From Pseudorhodoferax sp. Leaf265 (GTDB lineage Bacteria > Pseudomonadota > Gammaproteobacteria > Burkholderiales > Burkholderiaceae_C): DNA of 64,000 bases. The stretch covers positions 144,775 to 208,774 of the forward strand of contig NZ_LMMT01000037.1 in the NCBI RefSeq assembly GCF_001422365.1, given 5' to 3'. How positions within the stretch are numbered: position 1 is the first letter of the stretch; each line of letters opens with the position of its first letter. Shown one piece after another: positions 1-9,977 of the stretch. The notes below the pieces were generated by a model, which saw only the letters and a list, made by a program, of their open reading frames with translations, was not told the origin of the DNA and made no database searches. The translations under genes were made by a program, and so were the position numbers.

Positions 1-497
1 GACCACTCGGCCACGTTTTTCTCGTTGGTGGTGCCGGCCTGGGTGCAGATGGTTGCGCCCTTGAGCTGCTTGGCGCTCGTGACCTTGATCTTCTTGGGCA
101 CGAGGAAGCCCTGGCCATCGTAGTAGTTGATGGTCGTGAAATTGAGGCCCAGGGATGCGTCGCGCGTGAGGTTCCAGGTGGTGTTGCGCGTGAGGATGTC
201 GACCTCGCCGGCCTGCAGCGCGGCGAAGCGCTGCTGCGAGTTCAGCGGCACGAACTCGGCCTTCTTCGCATCGCCCAGCACGGCAGCGGCGATGGCGCGG
301 CAGGTGTCCACATCCAGGCCCGACCAGTTGCCCTGGGTGTCGGGGGCCGAGAAGCCGGCGACGCCATTCGTCACGCCGCACTTGACGGTGCCGCGCGCCT
401 TGACGGCGTCCAGCGTCTTGCCGGCCTGGGCGGTGGTGGAGGCCAGGGCCAGCAGCAGGGCGCCGGCGGCCAGGGCCACGGGGGGGAGCTTGCGCAT
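1..497 (-). CDS. aapJ: General L-amino-acid ABC transporter, periplasmic binding protein (AapJ/BztA type), N-terminal part
   Basis: Only the first 165 codons are present; the gene runs off the left edge. Residues 1 to about 25 form a signal peptide ending in AQA. The mature part reads KCGVTNGVAGFSAPD, then the RNTTWNLTRDASLGLNF stretch and NYYDGQGFLV, which are hallmarks I recall for the AapJ/BztA family. These proteins capture glutamate, glutamine and other L-amino acids in the periplasm and pass them to the AapQMP transporter. The start is the ATG at 497, preceded by GAGGAA on the minus strand. The partner permease and ATPase genes would lie to the left, outside the window. Confidence 0.85.
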   Translation of the reverse strand, partial: MRKLPPVALAAGALLLALASTTAQAGKTLDAVKARGTVKCGVTNGVAGFSAPDTQGNWSGLDVDTCRAIAAAVLGDAKKAEFVPLNSQQRFAALQAGEVDILTRNTTWNLTRDASLGLNFTTINYYDGQGFLVPKKIKVTSAKQLKGATICTQAGTTNEKNVAEW

Positions 498-650
498 GAG
501 TCGATTCCTCGTCGAAGGGAAAGGCCGGCGACGTCGCCAGCCGGATGGCGCGGCAGTTTACGTGGCGCGCAGCCTCGACGTCGGAGCAGTTTCGCGAGCG
601 GCCGGCCGGCCAGGGCGGTCGCGGTCGAGACCGGATTGCCATCCCGAGAC

Positions 651-688
651 AAAAAAGCCTGCCCCGGCGGATGCCGGGACAGGCTTTT
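651..688 (-). terminator. Rho-independent terminator of phoX
   Basis: A 12-bp stem with one mismatch (GCCTGCCCCGGC against GCCGGGACAGGC) encloses a GGAT loop. Read on the minus strand it follows the phoX stop codon by about 28 nt and ends in a run of six T. The A tract on the other side means it could also act for plus-strand transcripts. It is the clearest intrinsic terminator in the window. Confidence 0.85.
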
Positions 689-715
689 GGCGTATGCGCC
701 CGAAGGCGTTCGGGT

Positions 716-2674
716 TCAGTCGCCCAGCTTGGGCTGCAGCGGCGTGGCCGTCAGGTAGCCGACGGCGGCGCTGTGCTTGTTGTCGTAGTTGGTGTTGATG
801 AGCGCGTCGATCTGGTTCTTCAGCGTGGCGTTCAGTGCCGGGAAGCGGTTCCACTCGTCACCGGCGTGCTGGAAGTTGCTCATGATGTAGGTCCAGCCGT
901 TGATCTCGTCCACCGCGTGCAGGCCGGTCGACTCGGCGCCGGCCGGGCAGGACAGCAGCCGCTCCAGCGCCTTGGTGTCCACGTTGTAGGCCCACAGGAA
1001 GTTGTTCAGGTGGTTGCCGCTGTCCTCGCCGATGAACAGGGTGCGCAGCTTTTCGGAGAACTTGAGGTTGTCCGGGCTGGCGACCTTGGCCGGGTTGGCG
1101 GTGTTGCCCAGGCTGTCGGCCGCGATGTCCTCGCCGCGCAGCAGCAGGCGCGATTGCGTCGGCACCCACTCGCTGTTGATCGCGTTGCCGCCCTTGTCCT
1201 TCTGGCCCGCGGCCATGTCGTGCGCCAGCACGCCACCGGCCACGATCTTCGGGAAGGCCACGTTGTTGGCTTCCACGTAGCCCGAGCCACCCACGACCAT
1301 GGAGTCCTGGATGTTGGCCAGGGCCGAGTAGGCGACCTTGTCCTTGGCGTTGGCCGTCGTGCCTTCCATCTTGGTGAAGGCCATGCTGCCGCCCATCAGA
1401 GCTGCATAGCGGTGCGTCTCGAGGAACGCGGCGGCCTTCTCCTGGACGGCCTTCAGGCGCACCCAGGCGGTCTTCTTGTTCAGCACGATCTTGGTGTAGC
1501 TCGCGTCGCCCGGATCGGTCGTCGTCGAGTCCATGATGTCGGTGGGCTGGATGTTCGTCACGTTCACGAGATCCTCGATCTCCTTGCTCGTGGCGTGGCC
1601 CAGCTTGATCCACTGGATCCTGGCGGTCGAGGTGTCGGTCAGCTTGTCCAGGTACTTGGCCACGTACAGCGTGCCGGCGGACAGGTCGCGGGCGGTGTCG
1701 GCCACGAACATGAAGAAGCCGCCGTTGGTGGCGTCGTCGCCCATCAGCGCGGTGCGTTCGTCGGGCAGCACATGGATCAGCTCGTGCGAGATGCGGCCCA
1801 GGCAGAAGTGCTTCTTGATCGTGGCCGTGCCGTCGGCCTTGACCGTGACCTCGGGCAGGTGGCCGTAGTTGTAGGCCTTCGCGCTGGTCTCGTTGCCGTA
1901 GACGTTCTTGCTGTAGGCCTTGAGCGTGGCCAGGCTCTGGCCGGCCAGGCCCTGGTTGAAGGCATCGGGCTCGTACTCTTCGCTGGACAGGTGCGTGCCC
2001 CAGGGCGACAGGCTGGCGCCGCAGGTGATCCACAGGCCGTGCACGGACGACGTGTCGACGTTGTGGTACTTGTCCAGGCTCAGGTGGCCGTTGGCGGGGT
2101 CCTGCTTGAGCGTCAGCACGGCGATGGGCGAGGGCAGCGTGCCGTAGGCGCTGGCACCGGACAGGTCGGCCGTCGTGTACTCGAACTGGACCACGGCGAA
2201 CACCGTGTTGGCCGGCGCGCCCGCCACCGTCAGCAGCGAGGTGCCGTCCGGGCAGTCGGAGAAGAACTGGCGTTCCTGGCCCGGAACGCTCTTGTCGATG
2301 ATGGGCTGGTTGTTGATGTCGTAATAGCCACCGGCGACGACCTTGGCGCCGCTGGTGCCAGTGACCTGCTGACCCGTCAGGAAGAAGGGCTGGTAGGCCA
2401 ATTGGTAGGTGGTGCTGGTGCCGTTGCCGTAGTTCACCTTGAGGCTGGAGCCCACCGTGGTGGTGGCCAGCGCGGCCGGGTTGCTGGCCGCGGGCGCTGC
2501 CATGCCCGTGAACATGGCGGAAGAAAAGCGCAGCTCGTCGTCGTCACCACCGCCGCAGGCGGCCAGCGTGGAGGCGAGCAGGCCGCCGGTACCCAGCGGC
2601 AGCATGGGGGCGCCGGCCAGCAGTTGGAGCATGCGGCGGCGTGACGTGACGGGGGTCGTGGAGGGCATGGACAT
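716..2674 (-). CDS. phoX: PhoX-family alkaline phosphatase (DUF839), Tat-exported
   Basis: A 652-residue protein. The N-terminus has a twin-arginine region (TSRRRML), a hydrophobic stretch and then TLAACGGG, so it may be a Tat-exported lipoprotein with the lipid on Cys. The C-terminal half carries PhoX/DUF839 signatures: LLRGEDIAADS, SPDNLKF, LFIGEDSGNH and TYIMSNFQHAGDEWN. PhoX enzymes are calcium/iron phosphatases that release phosphate from organic esters outside the cytoplasm. The start was taken at the first of two close ATGs (2674, 2668); neither has a strong ribosome-binding site. A Pho box lies 84 nt upstream and a terminator follows, so it looks like a single-gene phosphate-starvation unit. 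Confidence 0.9.
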   Translation of the reverse strand: MSMPSTTPVTSRRRMLQLLAGAPMLPLGTGGLLASTLAACGGGDDDELRFSSAMFTGMAAPAASNPAALATTTVGSSLKVNYGNGTSTTYQLAYQPFFLTGQQVTGTSGAKVVAGGYYDINNQPIIDKSVPGQERQFFSDCPDGTSLLTVAGAPANTVFAVVQFEYTTADLSGASAYGTLPSPIAVLTLKQDPANGHLSLDKYHNVDTSSVHGLWITCGASLSPWGTHLSSEEYEPDAFNQGLAGQSLATLKAYSKNVYGNETSAKAYNYGHLPEVTVKADGTATIKKHFCLGRISHELIHVLPDERTALMGDDATNGGFFMFVADTARDLSAGTLYVAKYLDKLTDTSTARIQWIKLGHATSKEIEDLVNVTNIQPTDIMDSTTTDPGDASYTKIVLNKKTAWVRLKAVQEKAAAFLETHRYAALMGGSMAFTKMEGTTANAKDKVAYSALANIQDSMVVGGSGYVEANNVAFPKIVAGGVLAHDMAAGQKDKGGNAINSEWVPTQSRLLLRGEDIAADSLGNTANPAKVASPDNLKFSEKLRTLFIGEDSGNHLNNFLWAYNVDTKALERLLSCPAGAESTGLHAVDEINGWTYIMSNFQHAGDEWNRFPALNATLKNQIDALINTNYDNKHSAAVGYLTATPLQPKLGD

Positions 2675-2741
2675 CGATCTGGTGGCCCGCAAGGAGCCTG
2701 TTGTAGTGGTCGTGGATGCAGCACGGCGTGTGCGCGGCCAG

Positions 2742-2775
2742 ATCGTAGAAGCGCGGTGTGACAGTTCCGTGGCAG
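2742..2775 (-). promoter_or_regulatory. Pho box and -10 element of phoX
   Basis: On the minus strand CTGCCAC, a 4-nt spacer GGAA, and CTGTCAC (2775 to 2758) match the PhoB box pattern of two CTGTCAT-like 7-mers spaced by four bases. TACGAT (2747 to 2742), a plausible -10, follows the second repeat by 10 nt, as in PhoB-activated promoters where the box replaces the -35. The phoX start is 67 nt further on. This is a direct motif match; regulation by PhoB is inferred. Confidence 0.7.
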
Positions 2776-2947
2776 GCGGATGGCGGCCAGATGGCAGTCG
2801 GCAGCACAGCGGCGGGGCCGCGGCGCCCATCTCGGCCAGGTCGGCGTGGGATGCGCATGCCCTTGCGCTTGGGGGCATGGAAGCGGCGGGCTGTCGTCGC
2901 CGCCGGCCGGGCGGTGTTCGGTGGCGGCGTGCCGACGCACGCGCGCG

Positions 2948-3523
2948 TCAGCGCGTTGCGTGCTCGCGGCGCCGGCGCGTCTGCCAGGCCAGGCCGGCCA
3001 GCCCCAGGCCGAGCAGGACGGCGCTGGCCGGCTCGGGCACGGTGCCCGTCACCGGATGGCCATCGTAGAGCGCGTAGCGGATGTGCAGGTCGTAGTACGC
3101 ACGGTCTGCGACACCGTTGTCGTAGCCGGTCACGATGGCTTTGACGTAGTTGCCCTGCGTGGTCTGCACGGCGAACACGTCGTCGACCTGCAGCAGGCTG
3201 CCGGCGGCGGGCGGGCCTTCGATGGGATCGGCCGTGTACACCAGCGCCATGAGCTGGCTCTCGGTGATGGCGTTGAAGTCGACGCTGCCGAACGCGTACA
3301 ACCGGGCGCTGCTGCTCGGGTAGCCGGTGTTGAGCGAACGGGCCGTGTTGCTCAGTTGGTTCCAGAACACGTCGGCGTCGTTGAACATCACCTCGACACC
3401 CGCGTCGAAGTCGTACTGGAAGGTGCCTCGGATCTCGGCATCGGCCGTGCGCACCAGCGTGGCATGGGCGCTGCCGGCCAGTGCAATGCCGCACAGCATC
3501 GCGGCGGTAATTGGTGGCTTCAT
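2948..3523 (-). CDS. PEP-CTERM sorting-domain protein
   Basis: A 191-residue secreted protein. It has an N-terminal signal peptide (residues 1 to about 22, ending SAHA), a middle part with no recognised fold, and a C-terminal tripartite tail: VPEPASA, a hydrophobic helix (VLLGLGLAGLAW) and the basic cluster QTRRRRE. That tail is the PEP-CTERM signal cut by exosortase EpsH in exopolysaccharide-producing Gram-negatives. The start ATG at 3523 is preferred over 3529 because AGGAG sits 8 nt before it but only 2 nt before the upstream ATG. No exosortase or exopolysaccharide gene is in the window. Confidence 0.85.
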   Translation of the reverse strand: MKPPITAAMLCGIALAGSAHATLVRTADAEIRGTFQYDFDAGVEVMFNDADVFWNQLSNTARSLNTGYPSSSARLYAFGSVDFNAITESQLMALVYTADPIEGPPAAGSLLQVDDVFAVQTTQGNYVKAIVTGYDNGVADRAYYDLHIRYALYDGHPVTGTVPEPASAVLLGLGLAGLAWQTRRRREHATR

Positions 3524-3540
3524 GGTCATTTCTCCTGCGG

Positions 3541-3559
3541 CGTTCCCGATGCGGGAACG
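3541..3559. promoter_or_regulatory. Perfect 8-bp inverted repeat upstream of the PEP-CTERM gene
   Basis: CGTTCCCG and CGGGAACG flank a 3-nt ATG loop, just upstream of the ribosome-binding site of the PEP-CTERM gene. It could be an operator or a leader hairpin. No regulator is encoded next to it. Confidence 0.35.
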
Positions 3560-3655
3560 GATTGGCGCAGAACGGAGATTGCCATGAAGCAGGCGCTGCG
3601 CACCGGTGCGCGGCGGACAGGGTGACCGGGGTCACCCCGTGCGCCGGGGCGCTTC

Positions 3656-5497
3656 TCAGTGGTTGTCGCGCGGCACGCCGAAGGTGGCGTGGATCTTCTG
3701 GTACTTCACGGCCGGCTTGAGCACCATGCCGTCCGCCAGCTCGCCGACCACGGCGCGCTGGATCTCCTGCCACGGGGTCTGGCTCGGCGGGAACCGGTAG
3801 CCGCCCTGGGCCTCCAGCGCCGCACGCCGCTTGGCCAGTTCCTCGTCGGAGACCAGCATGTCGGCACGCCGCTTCTTGAGGTCGATGCGCACGCGGTCGC
3901 CGGTGCGCAGCAGCGCCAGGTTGCCACCCGTCGCGGCCTCGGGGGAGGCGTTCAGGATCGACGGCGAGCCCGAGGTGCCCGACTGCCGGCCGTCCCCGAT
4001 GCAGGGCAGGGCCGTGACGCCCTTCTTGAGCAAATAGCTCGGCGCACGCATGTTGACGACCTCGGCGGCGCCCGGATAGCCCACCGGGCCCACGCCGCGC
4101 ATGAACAGCACGCTCTCGCCCGTGATCTTGAGCTTGGGATCGTCGATGCGCGCGTGGTAGTCCTCCGGCCCGTCGAACACCACGGCCGGACCTTCGAAGG
4201 CCATCGGGTCGGCCGGGTTCTCCAGGTAACGCTGGCGGAACTCGGGCGTGATCACGCTGGTCTTCATGATGGCCGAGTCGAACAGGTTGCCCTTGAAGTT
4301 CAGGAAGCCCGCGTCCTTCTTGAGCGGCTTGGCGAAGGGCAGGATCACGTCGCGGTCGCTGCTGAACTTGCCCGTGCAGTTGTCGATCAGCGTCTTGCCG
4401 TTGGCTGTGATCGCGGGCTGGATCTTGTCCTTGGCGATGAGCTCGGCCACCACGGCCGGCAGGCCGCCCGCGCGGTAGTAGTCCTCGGCCAGGTACTTGC
4501 CCGCCGGTTGCAGGTTCACGATCAGCGGCACCTTGTAGCCGTGCTTCTCCCAGTCGTCGTTGGACAGCGGCACGCCGATGTGCTTGGCGATCGCGTTCAG
4601 ATGCACCGGCGCATTGGTCGAGCCGCCGATGGCCGAGTTGATGACGATGGCGTTCTCGAAGGCCGCGCGCGTCATGATGTCCGAGGGCTTCAGGTCCTCG
4701 CGCACCATCTCGACGATGCGCTTGCCCGTGAGGTAGGCCATTTCCTGGCGGTCGCGGTAGGGCGCCGGAATCGCGGCGGCGCCCGGCAGCGTCATGCCCA
4801 GGGCCTCGGCCAGCGCGTTCATCGTCGAGGCCGTGCCCATGGTGTTGCAGTGGCCCGTGGACGGCGCCGAGGAGGCCACGAGCTTCAAGAACTCCGGATA
4901 GCCGATCTCGCCCGCGGCCATGAGTTCGCGCGCCTTCCAGACGATGGTGCCCGAGCCCGTGCGCTCGCCCTGGAACCAGCCGTTCAGCATCGGGCCGCTG
5001 TTGAGCGCGATGGCCGGGATGTCCACCGTGGCCGCGGCCATGAGCTGGGCCGGCGTGGTCTTGTCGCAGCCCGTGGTCAGCACGCAGCCGTCGATCGGGT
5101 AGCCGTACAGGATCTCGACCAGCGACAGGTACTGCAGGTTGCGGTCCAGCGAGGCGGTGGGGCGCTTGCAGGTCTCCTGGATCGGGTGGATCGGAAACTC
5201 GAAGGCGATGCCGCCCGCGTCGCGGATGCCTTCCTTGACGCGCTCGGCCAGCACGATGTGGTGGCGGTTGCAGGGCGCGATGTCCGAGCCGGTCTGGGCG
5301 ATGCCGATGATCGGCCGGCCCGACTGCAGCTCCTCGAACGACAGGCCGAAGTTCATGGTGCGCTCGATGTAGAGCGCCGTCATGTCGGCGTTGGACGGGT
5401 TGTCGAACCATGCCTGCGAGCGCAGCCGCTGCGACGCTTTGCCGGCGGCCTTCCTGGCGGCCTTGTTCTTCTTCATCGTGGATTCCTTCTTGCTCAT
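3656..5497 (-). CDS. IlvD/Edd-family sugar-acid dehydratase
   Basis: A 613-residue dehydratase of the IlvD/Edd family, which removes water from polyhydroxy acids to give 2-keto-3-deoxy acids using an Fe-S cluster. The three expected cluster cysteines are visible: Cys76 (APCNRHH), Cys144 (TGCDKTTP) and Cys217 ([11 protein letters not shown]). Its length and the lysine-rich N-terminus (first about 26 residues) set it apart from branched-chain IlvD. The start at 5497 overlaps the denD stop by ATGA; an ATG at 5476 preceded by GAAGGA is an equally good candidate. Its neighbours (DenD-like dehydrogenase, GntR regulator, CUT1 transporter) point to an aldonate substrate rather than amino-acid synthesis. 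The exact substrate cannot be read from the sequence. Confidence 0.85.
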   Translation of the reverse strand: MSKKESTMKKNKAARKAAGKASQRLRSQAWFDNPSNADMTALYIERTMNFGLSFEELQSGRPIIGIAQTGSDIAPCNRHHIVLAERVKEGIRDAGGIAFEFPIHPIQETCKRPTASLDRNLQYLSLVEILYGYPIDGCVLTTGCDKTTPAQLMAAATVDIPAIALNSGPMLNGWFQGERTGSGTIVWKARELMAAGEIGYPEFLKLVASSAPSTGHCNTMGTASTMNALAEALGMTLPGAAAIPAPYRDRQEMAYLTGKRIVEMVREDLKPSDIMTRAAFENAIVINSAIGGSTNAPVHLNAIAKHIGVPLSNDDWEKHGYKVPLIVNLQPAGKYLAEDYYRAGGLPAVVAELIAKDKIQPAITANGKTLIDNCTGKFSSDRDVILPFAKPLKKDAGFLNFKGNLFDSAIMKTSVITPEFRQRYLENPADPMAFEGPAVVFDGPEDYHARIDDPKLKITGESVLFMRGVGPVGYPGAAEVVNMRAPSYLLKKGVTALPCIGDGRQSGTSGSPSILNASPEAATGGNLALLRTGDRVRIDLKKRRADMLVSDEELAKRRAALEAQGGYRFPPSQTPWQEIQRAVVGELADGMVLKPAVKYQKIHATFGVPRDNH

Positions 5498-6510
5498 TGC
5501 ATTCCCTTGAGGGTCTCTGCCGCGTTGGGGCCGGCCTGGCAGTCGGCGATGTACTCGCGGATGATCTCGGCGAACTGGGTGTAAGGTTTCAGGCCCAGCT
5601 TCTCGGCGCGCTTGGCGGTGCCGCCGCTGGGCCAGTTGGCCACGATGCCGGCGATGCGCTCGTCGCGCTCGAAGCGCACCAGCGCGCGTACCTTGGGGCC
5701 GGCCACCTCCTCGAGCGCGGCCAGCATGTCGGCCACGCGCACGTTCAGGCCCGGCAGGTTCAGCGCCAGGCGGCCGCCCATCTGCGCGCGCGTGGCCTCG
5801 TAGACCGTGATCAGCCCGTTCACGGTCTGCGAGGGCGAGGACATCGGGTGCGAGACCTCGGGGTCCACCGGGCAGACCGATTCAACGCCGGCCAGCGGCT
5901 CGCGGATGATGCCGCTGAAGAACGACGAGGCCGCGCCGTTGGGCTTGCCGGGCCGCACCGTCACCGTCATCAGGCGCGCGCTGCGGCCGTCCAGGTAGCC
6001 CTTGCGCGTGTAGTCGGCGATCAGGTACTCGCACATCAGCTTGTGCGTGCCGTAGGAAGTCTGCGGCGCGGGCAGCGTGTCGTCGGCCACGGTGCCGGGC
6101 CAGGCGAAGGAGGGGTCGGGCCCGAACACGGCGACCGAGCTGGAGAACACGAAACGCGGCACCTTGCCGGTCTTGGCCGTGCGGGCGCGCAGCGCGTCGA
6201 GCAGCGCGCGCGTGCTGTCCAGGTTGGAGCGCAGGCCCAGCTCGAAGTCGAGCTCGCACTCGCCCGAGACGGCCGAGGCCAGGTGGAACACGCCGTCGAA
6301 GTCCTCGCCCTGGAACGCCTCGGTCTGCGACAGCAGCGTGCCCGTGCGCGCCTGCACGCGCGCATCGGCCAGCAGGTCGGCCGGTGGCGGCGCGATGTCG
6401 GTCAGCACCAGGCGTTCGATCTGTTGGCCGTCGAGCTGGCCGCGTGCCAGCAGCGTGCGCGCCAGGCGCGCGCCGACGAAGCCGCCGCCGCCGGTGATCA
6501 GGAGTTTCAT
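5494..6510 (-). CDS. denD: NAD-dependent SDR/epimerase-family dehydrogenase, D-erythronate dehydrogenase (DenD)-like
   Basis: A 338-residue extended short-chain dehydrogenase. TGGGGFVG (residues 6-13) is the NAD-binding turn, the SSS region lies near residue 124, and Tyr153-x3-Lys157 (YGTHK) is the catalytic pair. Stretches such as [11 protein letters not shown] and the [12 protein letters not shown] region match what I recall of DenD, which oxidises D-erythronate at C3 in four-carbon sugar-acid use. The DenK-type kinase and PdxA2/OtnC partners of that pathway are absent; the adjacent gene is a dehydratase, so the physiological substrate may be another aldonate. It overlaps the GntR gene by 4 nt upstream and the dehydratase downstream. 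Confidence 0.65.
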   Translation of the reverse strand: MKLLITGGGGFVGARLARTLLARGQLDGQQIERLVLTDIAPPPADLLADARVQARTGTLLSQTEAFQGEDFDGVFHLASAVSGECELDFELGLRSNLDSTRALLDALRARTAKTGKVPRFVFSSSVAVFGPDPSFAWPGTVADDTLPAPQTSYGTHKLMCEYLIADYTRKGYLDGRSARLMTVTVRPGKPNGAASSFFSGIIREPLAGVESVCPVDPEVSHPMSSPSQTVNGLITVYEATRAQMGGRLALNLPGLNVRVADMLAALEEVAGPKVRALVRFERDERIAGIVANWPSGGTAKRAEKLGLKPYTQFAEIIREYIADCQAGPNAAETLKGMQ

Positions 6511-7301
6511 GGGGGTCGTCCTTGTGAGGGGGGTTGGGAAGTCTTCTTGCGCCGGCCGGCGATCACGCCGCCTTCGACCAGCCGCTGTTCGCCGTGCAGG
6601 ATGTGGTCCACCGCGCAGCGCCGCGCGGCGGCCGGGTCGCGCGCGGCGATGGCATCGACCACTGCACGGTGCTCCAGCTGCACGGCCTGCATGAAATCGA
6701 GGCGGCGCGCCTCGTTGCCGCGCGTGATGCGCATGCCCTCGCGCAGGTACTGTTCCAGGAAGCCCAGCAGCAGCCGGAACTGTGGGTTGCCGGTGGCCTC
6801 GCCGATCAGCCGGTGAAAGCCCAGGTCCTCGGCGACGCCGTCGCGGCCTTCCGCCACCGCGAGGTCGATGGCCTTGAGCTGGCGGCGCATGCCGGCGATC
6901 TGGCTGCGCGTGGCGCGCTCGGCCGCCAGCGCGGCGATCTCGCCTTCGAGCACGCGGCGCACCTCGACCACATGGACCACGGCCTCCACCGAGCCCAGCA
7001 CGCGCGGATCGAAGACCAGCGGCTGGTGGGCCGGCGCCGTGGCCACGTACACGCCCGAGCCCTGGCGCGAGACCACCAGCGACAGCGACTTGAGCTGGTG
7101 CACGGCCTCGCGCACCACGGTGCGCGAGATGCCATGGGTCTGGGCCAGCTGCTGCTCGGTCGGCAGGCGGGCGCCGGGCTGCAATGCGCCGGTGGTGATC
7201 TGGCGGGCCAGGCGCTGGGCCAGCCGGTCGGACAGCCGATCCGCCTCCTGCCGCAAGGGTTCGGCCGCGGGTGGGGCGGGGACGGCGAGACGGTTGGACA
7301 C
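6507..7301 (-). CDS. GntR-family (FadR/FCD) regulator of the sugar-acid locus
   Basis: A 264-residue protein: winged helix-turn-helix at about residues 35-95 (PTEQQLAQTHGISRTVVREAV) and an FCD effector domain after it (LGFHRLIGEATGNPQF, HRAVVDAIAARD). FCD regulators usually bind organic or sugar acids. No ATG lies near the domain start, so the GTG at 7301 (VSNRLAV) was chosen; a TTG about 60 nt upstream is possible. It heads the minus-strand unit with denD and the dehydratase, with 4-nt overlaps, and faces the ABC transporter, so it probably controls both directions. Confidence 0.85.
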   Translation of the reverse strand: MSNRLAVPAPPAAEPLRQEADRLSDRLAQRLARQITTGALQPGARLPTEQQLAQTHGISRTVVREAVHQLKSLSLVVSRQGSGVYVATAPAHQPLVFDPRVLGSVEAVVHVVEVRRVLEGEIAALAAERATRSQIAGMRRQLKAIDLAVAEGRDGVAEDLGFHRLIGEATGNPQFRLLLGFLEQYLREGMRITRGNEARRLDFMQAVQLEHRAVVDAIAARDPAAARRCAVDHILHGEQRLVEGGVIAGRRKKTSQPPSQGRPP

Positions 7302-7471
7302 GTTCGGACGCTCTGAAAGGCGCTGTACTGTAATCGGGTCATCATACAAATTGCCGGGTTTTCGCCTACCTGATTTCCCTGATGCCAAGCAGTGGCGGCG
7401 TGCCGATACTGCGCGGGCTTCGGAGCGTCCGACGGGCGCTCGTTCCCCCAACCAACAACAGAGCGCAGCGC
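7302..7471. promoter_or_regulatory. Divergent promoter region between the GntR regulator and the ABC transporter
   Basis: This 170-bp gap is the only place from which both sugar-acid units can be transcribed. An AT-rich patch at about 7330-7352, including TCATCATACAA, stands out from GC-rich surroundings and is the best candidate for the GntR operator. It is only weakly palindromic, so the site is tentative. Confidence 0.4.
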
Positions 7472-8545
<1,074 letters not shown>

Positions 8546-8575
8546 GCTTTTTCCGACCAACGCAAGGAGACAGGC

Positions 8576-9910
8576 ATGAGTGAGTTCCAAGGACGCAGGC
8601 GCAGCATTCTCAAGGGCTCGGCCGGCGCGGCCGCCGTGGCATCCATCGGTGCCGGTGGCGTGCTGTTCTCGCCGTTCGCGCGGTCGCAGACGCTCAAATT
8701 CACGCCCGAGAAGGGGGCCAAGCTGCGCGTGCTGCGCTGGAGCCGCTTCGTGCAGGGCGACATCGACGCCTACATGGCCAATGTCAAGAAGTTTACCGAG
8801 GCCACCGGCGTCGAGGTGCGCGTGGACAACGAGGGCTGGGAGGACGTGCGGCCCAAGGCCGCCGTGGCGGCCAACACCGGTGCCGGCCCCGACATCATCC
8901 TGTCGACCAACGACGACGCCAACCTGTACCCGGACAAGCTGCTCGACGTGACCGACCTGGCCGAGTATCTGGGCAAGAAGTACGGCGGCTGGTACCCGGC
9001 CGTGCAGCAGTACCTGCGGCCCGACGGCAAGCGCTGGCTGGGCCTGGGCCTGGGCGCCTCGGGTTCGATGATCGTCTACCGCGAGAGCATGGTGAAGGCG
9101 GCAGGCTTCGACAGCTTCCCCAAGGACACGGCGGGCTTCCTGAAGCTGCACCAGGCCCTCAAGGAAAAGGGCACGCCGGGCGGCTACGCGCTGGGCAATG
9201 CCACCGGCGACAGCCTGTGGACCAACTGGCTGATCTGGTCGCACGGCGGCAAGCTCGTCGACAAGACCAACAAGGTGGTGATCGACAGCCCGGAAACGCT
9301 GAAGGCGCTGGAGTACGCCAAGGAGCTGTACGCCACCTTCATCCCCGGCACGCTGTCGTGGCTGGACCCGAACAACAACAAGGCCTTCCTGGACGGGCAG
9401 ATCAGCGTCACCAACAACGGCATCTCGATCTACTACGCGGCCAAGAACTCGCCGGACCCCAAGATCAAGGAGATGGCAGCCGACATCAACCATGCCTCGT
9501 TCCCGATCGGGCCGGCCGGCGTGCCGACGGAATCGCACCTGTTCTTCAACCAGATGGTCATGAAGTACACCAAGTTCCCGAATGCGGCCAAGGAGTTCCT
9601 GCGCTTCATGATGGAACGCGAGCAGTTCGACGCCTGGCTGATCGGCGCGGGCGGCTACATCGGCCAGCCGCTGGCGGCGTACGAGTCCTGCCCGATCTGG
9701 ACCTCGGACCCCAAGCACACGCCGTACCGCGACTGCGTGAAGAACATGCGGCCGAGCGGCTACGAGGGCAAGCTGGGCTATGCGTCCGCCGGTGCCGGGG
9801 CCGACTTCATCGTCGCCAACATGGTGGCCGAGGCCGCCAGCGGCTCGAAGACGCCCAAGGAAGCCGCCGAACGCGCCCAGAAGCGCGCCGAGCGTTACTA
9901 CAAAGTCTAG
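8576..9910 (+). CDS. CUT1 extracellular solute-binding protein, Tat signal
   Basis: A 444-residue family-1 solute-binding protein. The N-terminus has a twin-arginine motif (GRRRSILKG), a hydrophobic core and an RSQT cleavage region, indicating Tat export. The body has the features of the MalE/UgpB superfamily (RVDNEGWEDV, NTGAGPDIILSTN, LNWLIW-like and ALEYAKELY segments). AAGGAGA lies 8 nt before the ATG. It delivers the substrate to the permeases encoded downstream and is followed by a strong hairpin before the first permease gene. Confidence 0.88.
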   Translation: MSEFQGRRRSILKGSAGAAAVASIGAGGVLFSPFARSQTLKFTPEKGAKLRVLRWSRFVQGDIDAYMANVKKFTEATGVEVRVDNEGWEDVRPKAAVAANTGAGPDIILSTNDDANLYPDKLLDVTDLAEYLGKKYGGWYPAVQQYLRPDGKRWLGLGLGASGSMIVYRESMVKAAGFDSFPKDTAGFLKLHQALKEKGTPGGYALGNATGDSLWTNWLIWSHGGKLVDKTNKVVIDSPETLKALEYAKELYATFIPGTLSWLDPNNNKAFLDGQISVTNNGISIYYAAKNSPDPKIKEMAADINHASFPIGPAGVPTESHLFFNQMVMKYTKFPNAAKEFLRFMMEREQFDAWLIGAGGYIGQPLAAYESCPIWTSDPKHTPYRDCVKNMRPSGYEGKLGYASAGAGADFIVANMVAEAASGSKTPKEAAERAQKRAERYYKV

Positions 9911-9925
9911 GCAACTCCCCGCGTT

Positions 9926-9949
9926 CCGGCCGGGCATGTGTCCGGCCGG
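9926..9949 (+). promoter_or_regulatory. GC hairpin between binding-protein and permease genes
   Basis: Two copies of CCGGCCGG, each self-complementary, flank an 8-nt loop 15 nt after the stop of the binding-protein gene. There is no T tract, so it is more likely an mRNA-stabilising or partial-stop hairpin, which would allow more binding protein than permease, than a full terminator. Confidence 0.5.
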
Positions 9950-9977
9950 GGTTCCATGGCTCCTGTCTAGGGTCTGC

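Noticed and set aside
545..2644. A 699-codon plus-strand open frame opposite phoX
   Set aside because: It is the antisense shadow of phoX, with the Arg/Gly/Val/His-rich composition typical of the reverse strand of GC-rich coding DNA and no recognisable motif.
3621..3636. Palindrome GGTGACC-GG-GGTCACC downstream of the sugar-acid dehydratase gene
   Set aside because: Possible terminator stem, but there is no T tract on the expected side and the stem is short; not strong enough to list as a terminator.
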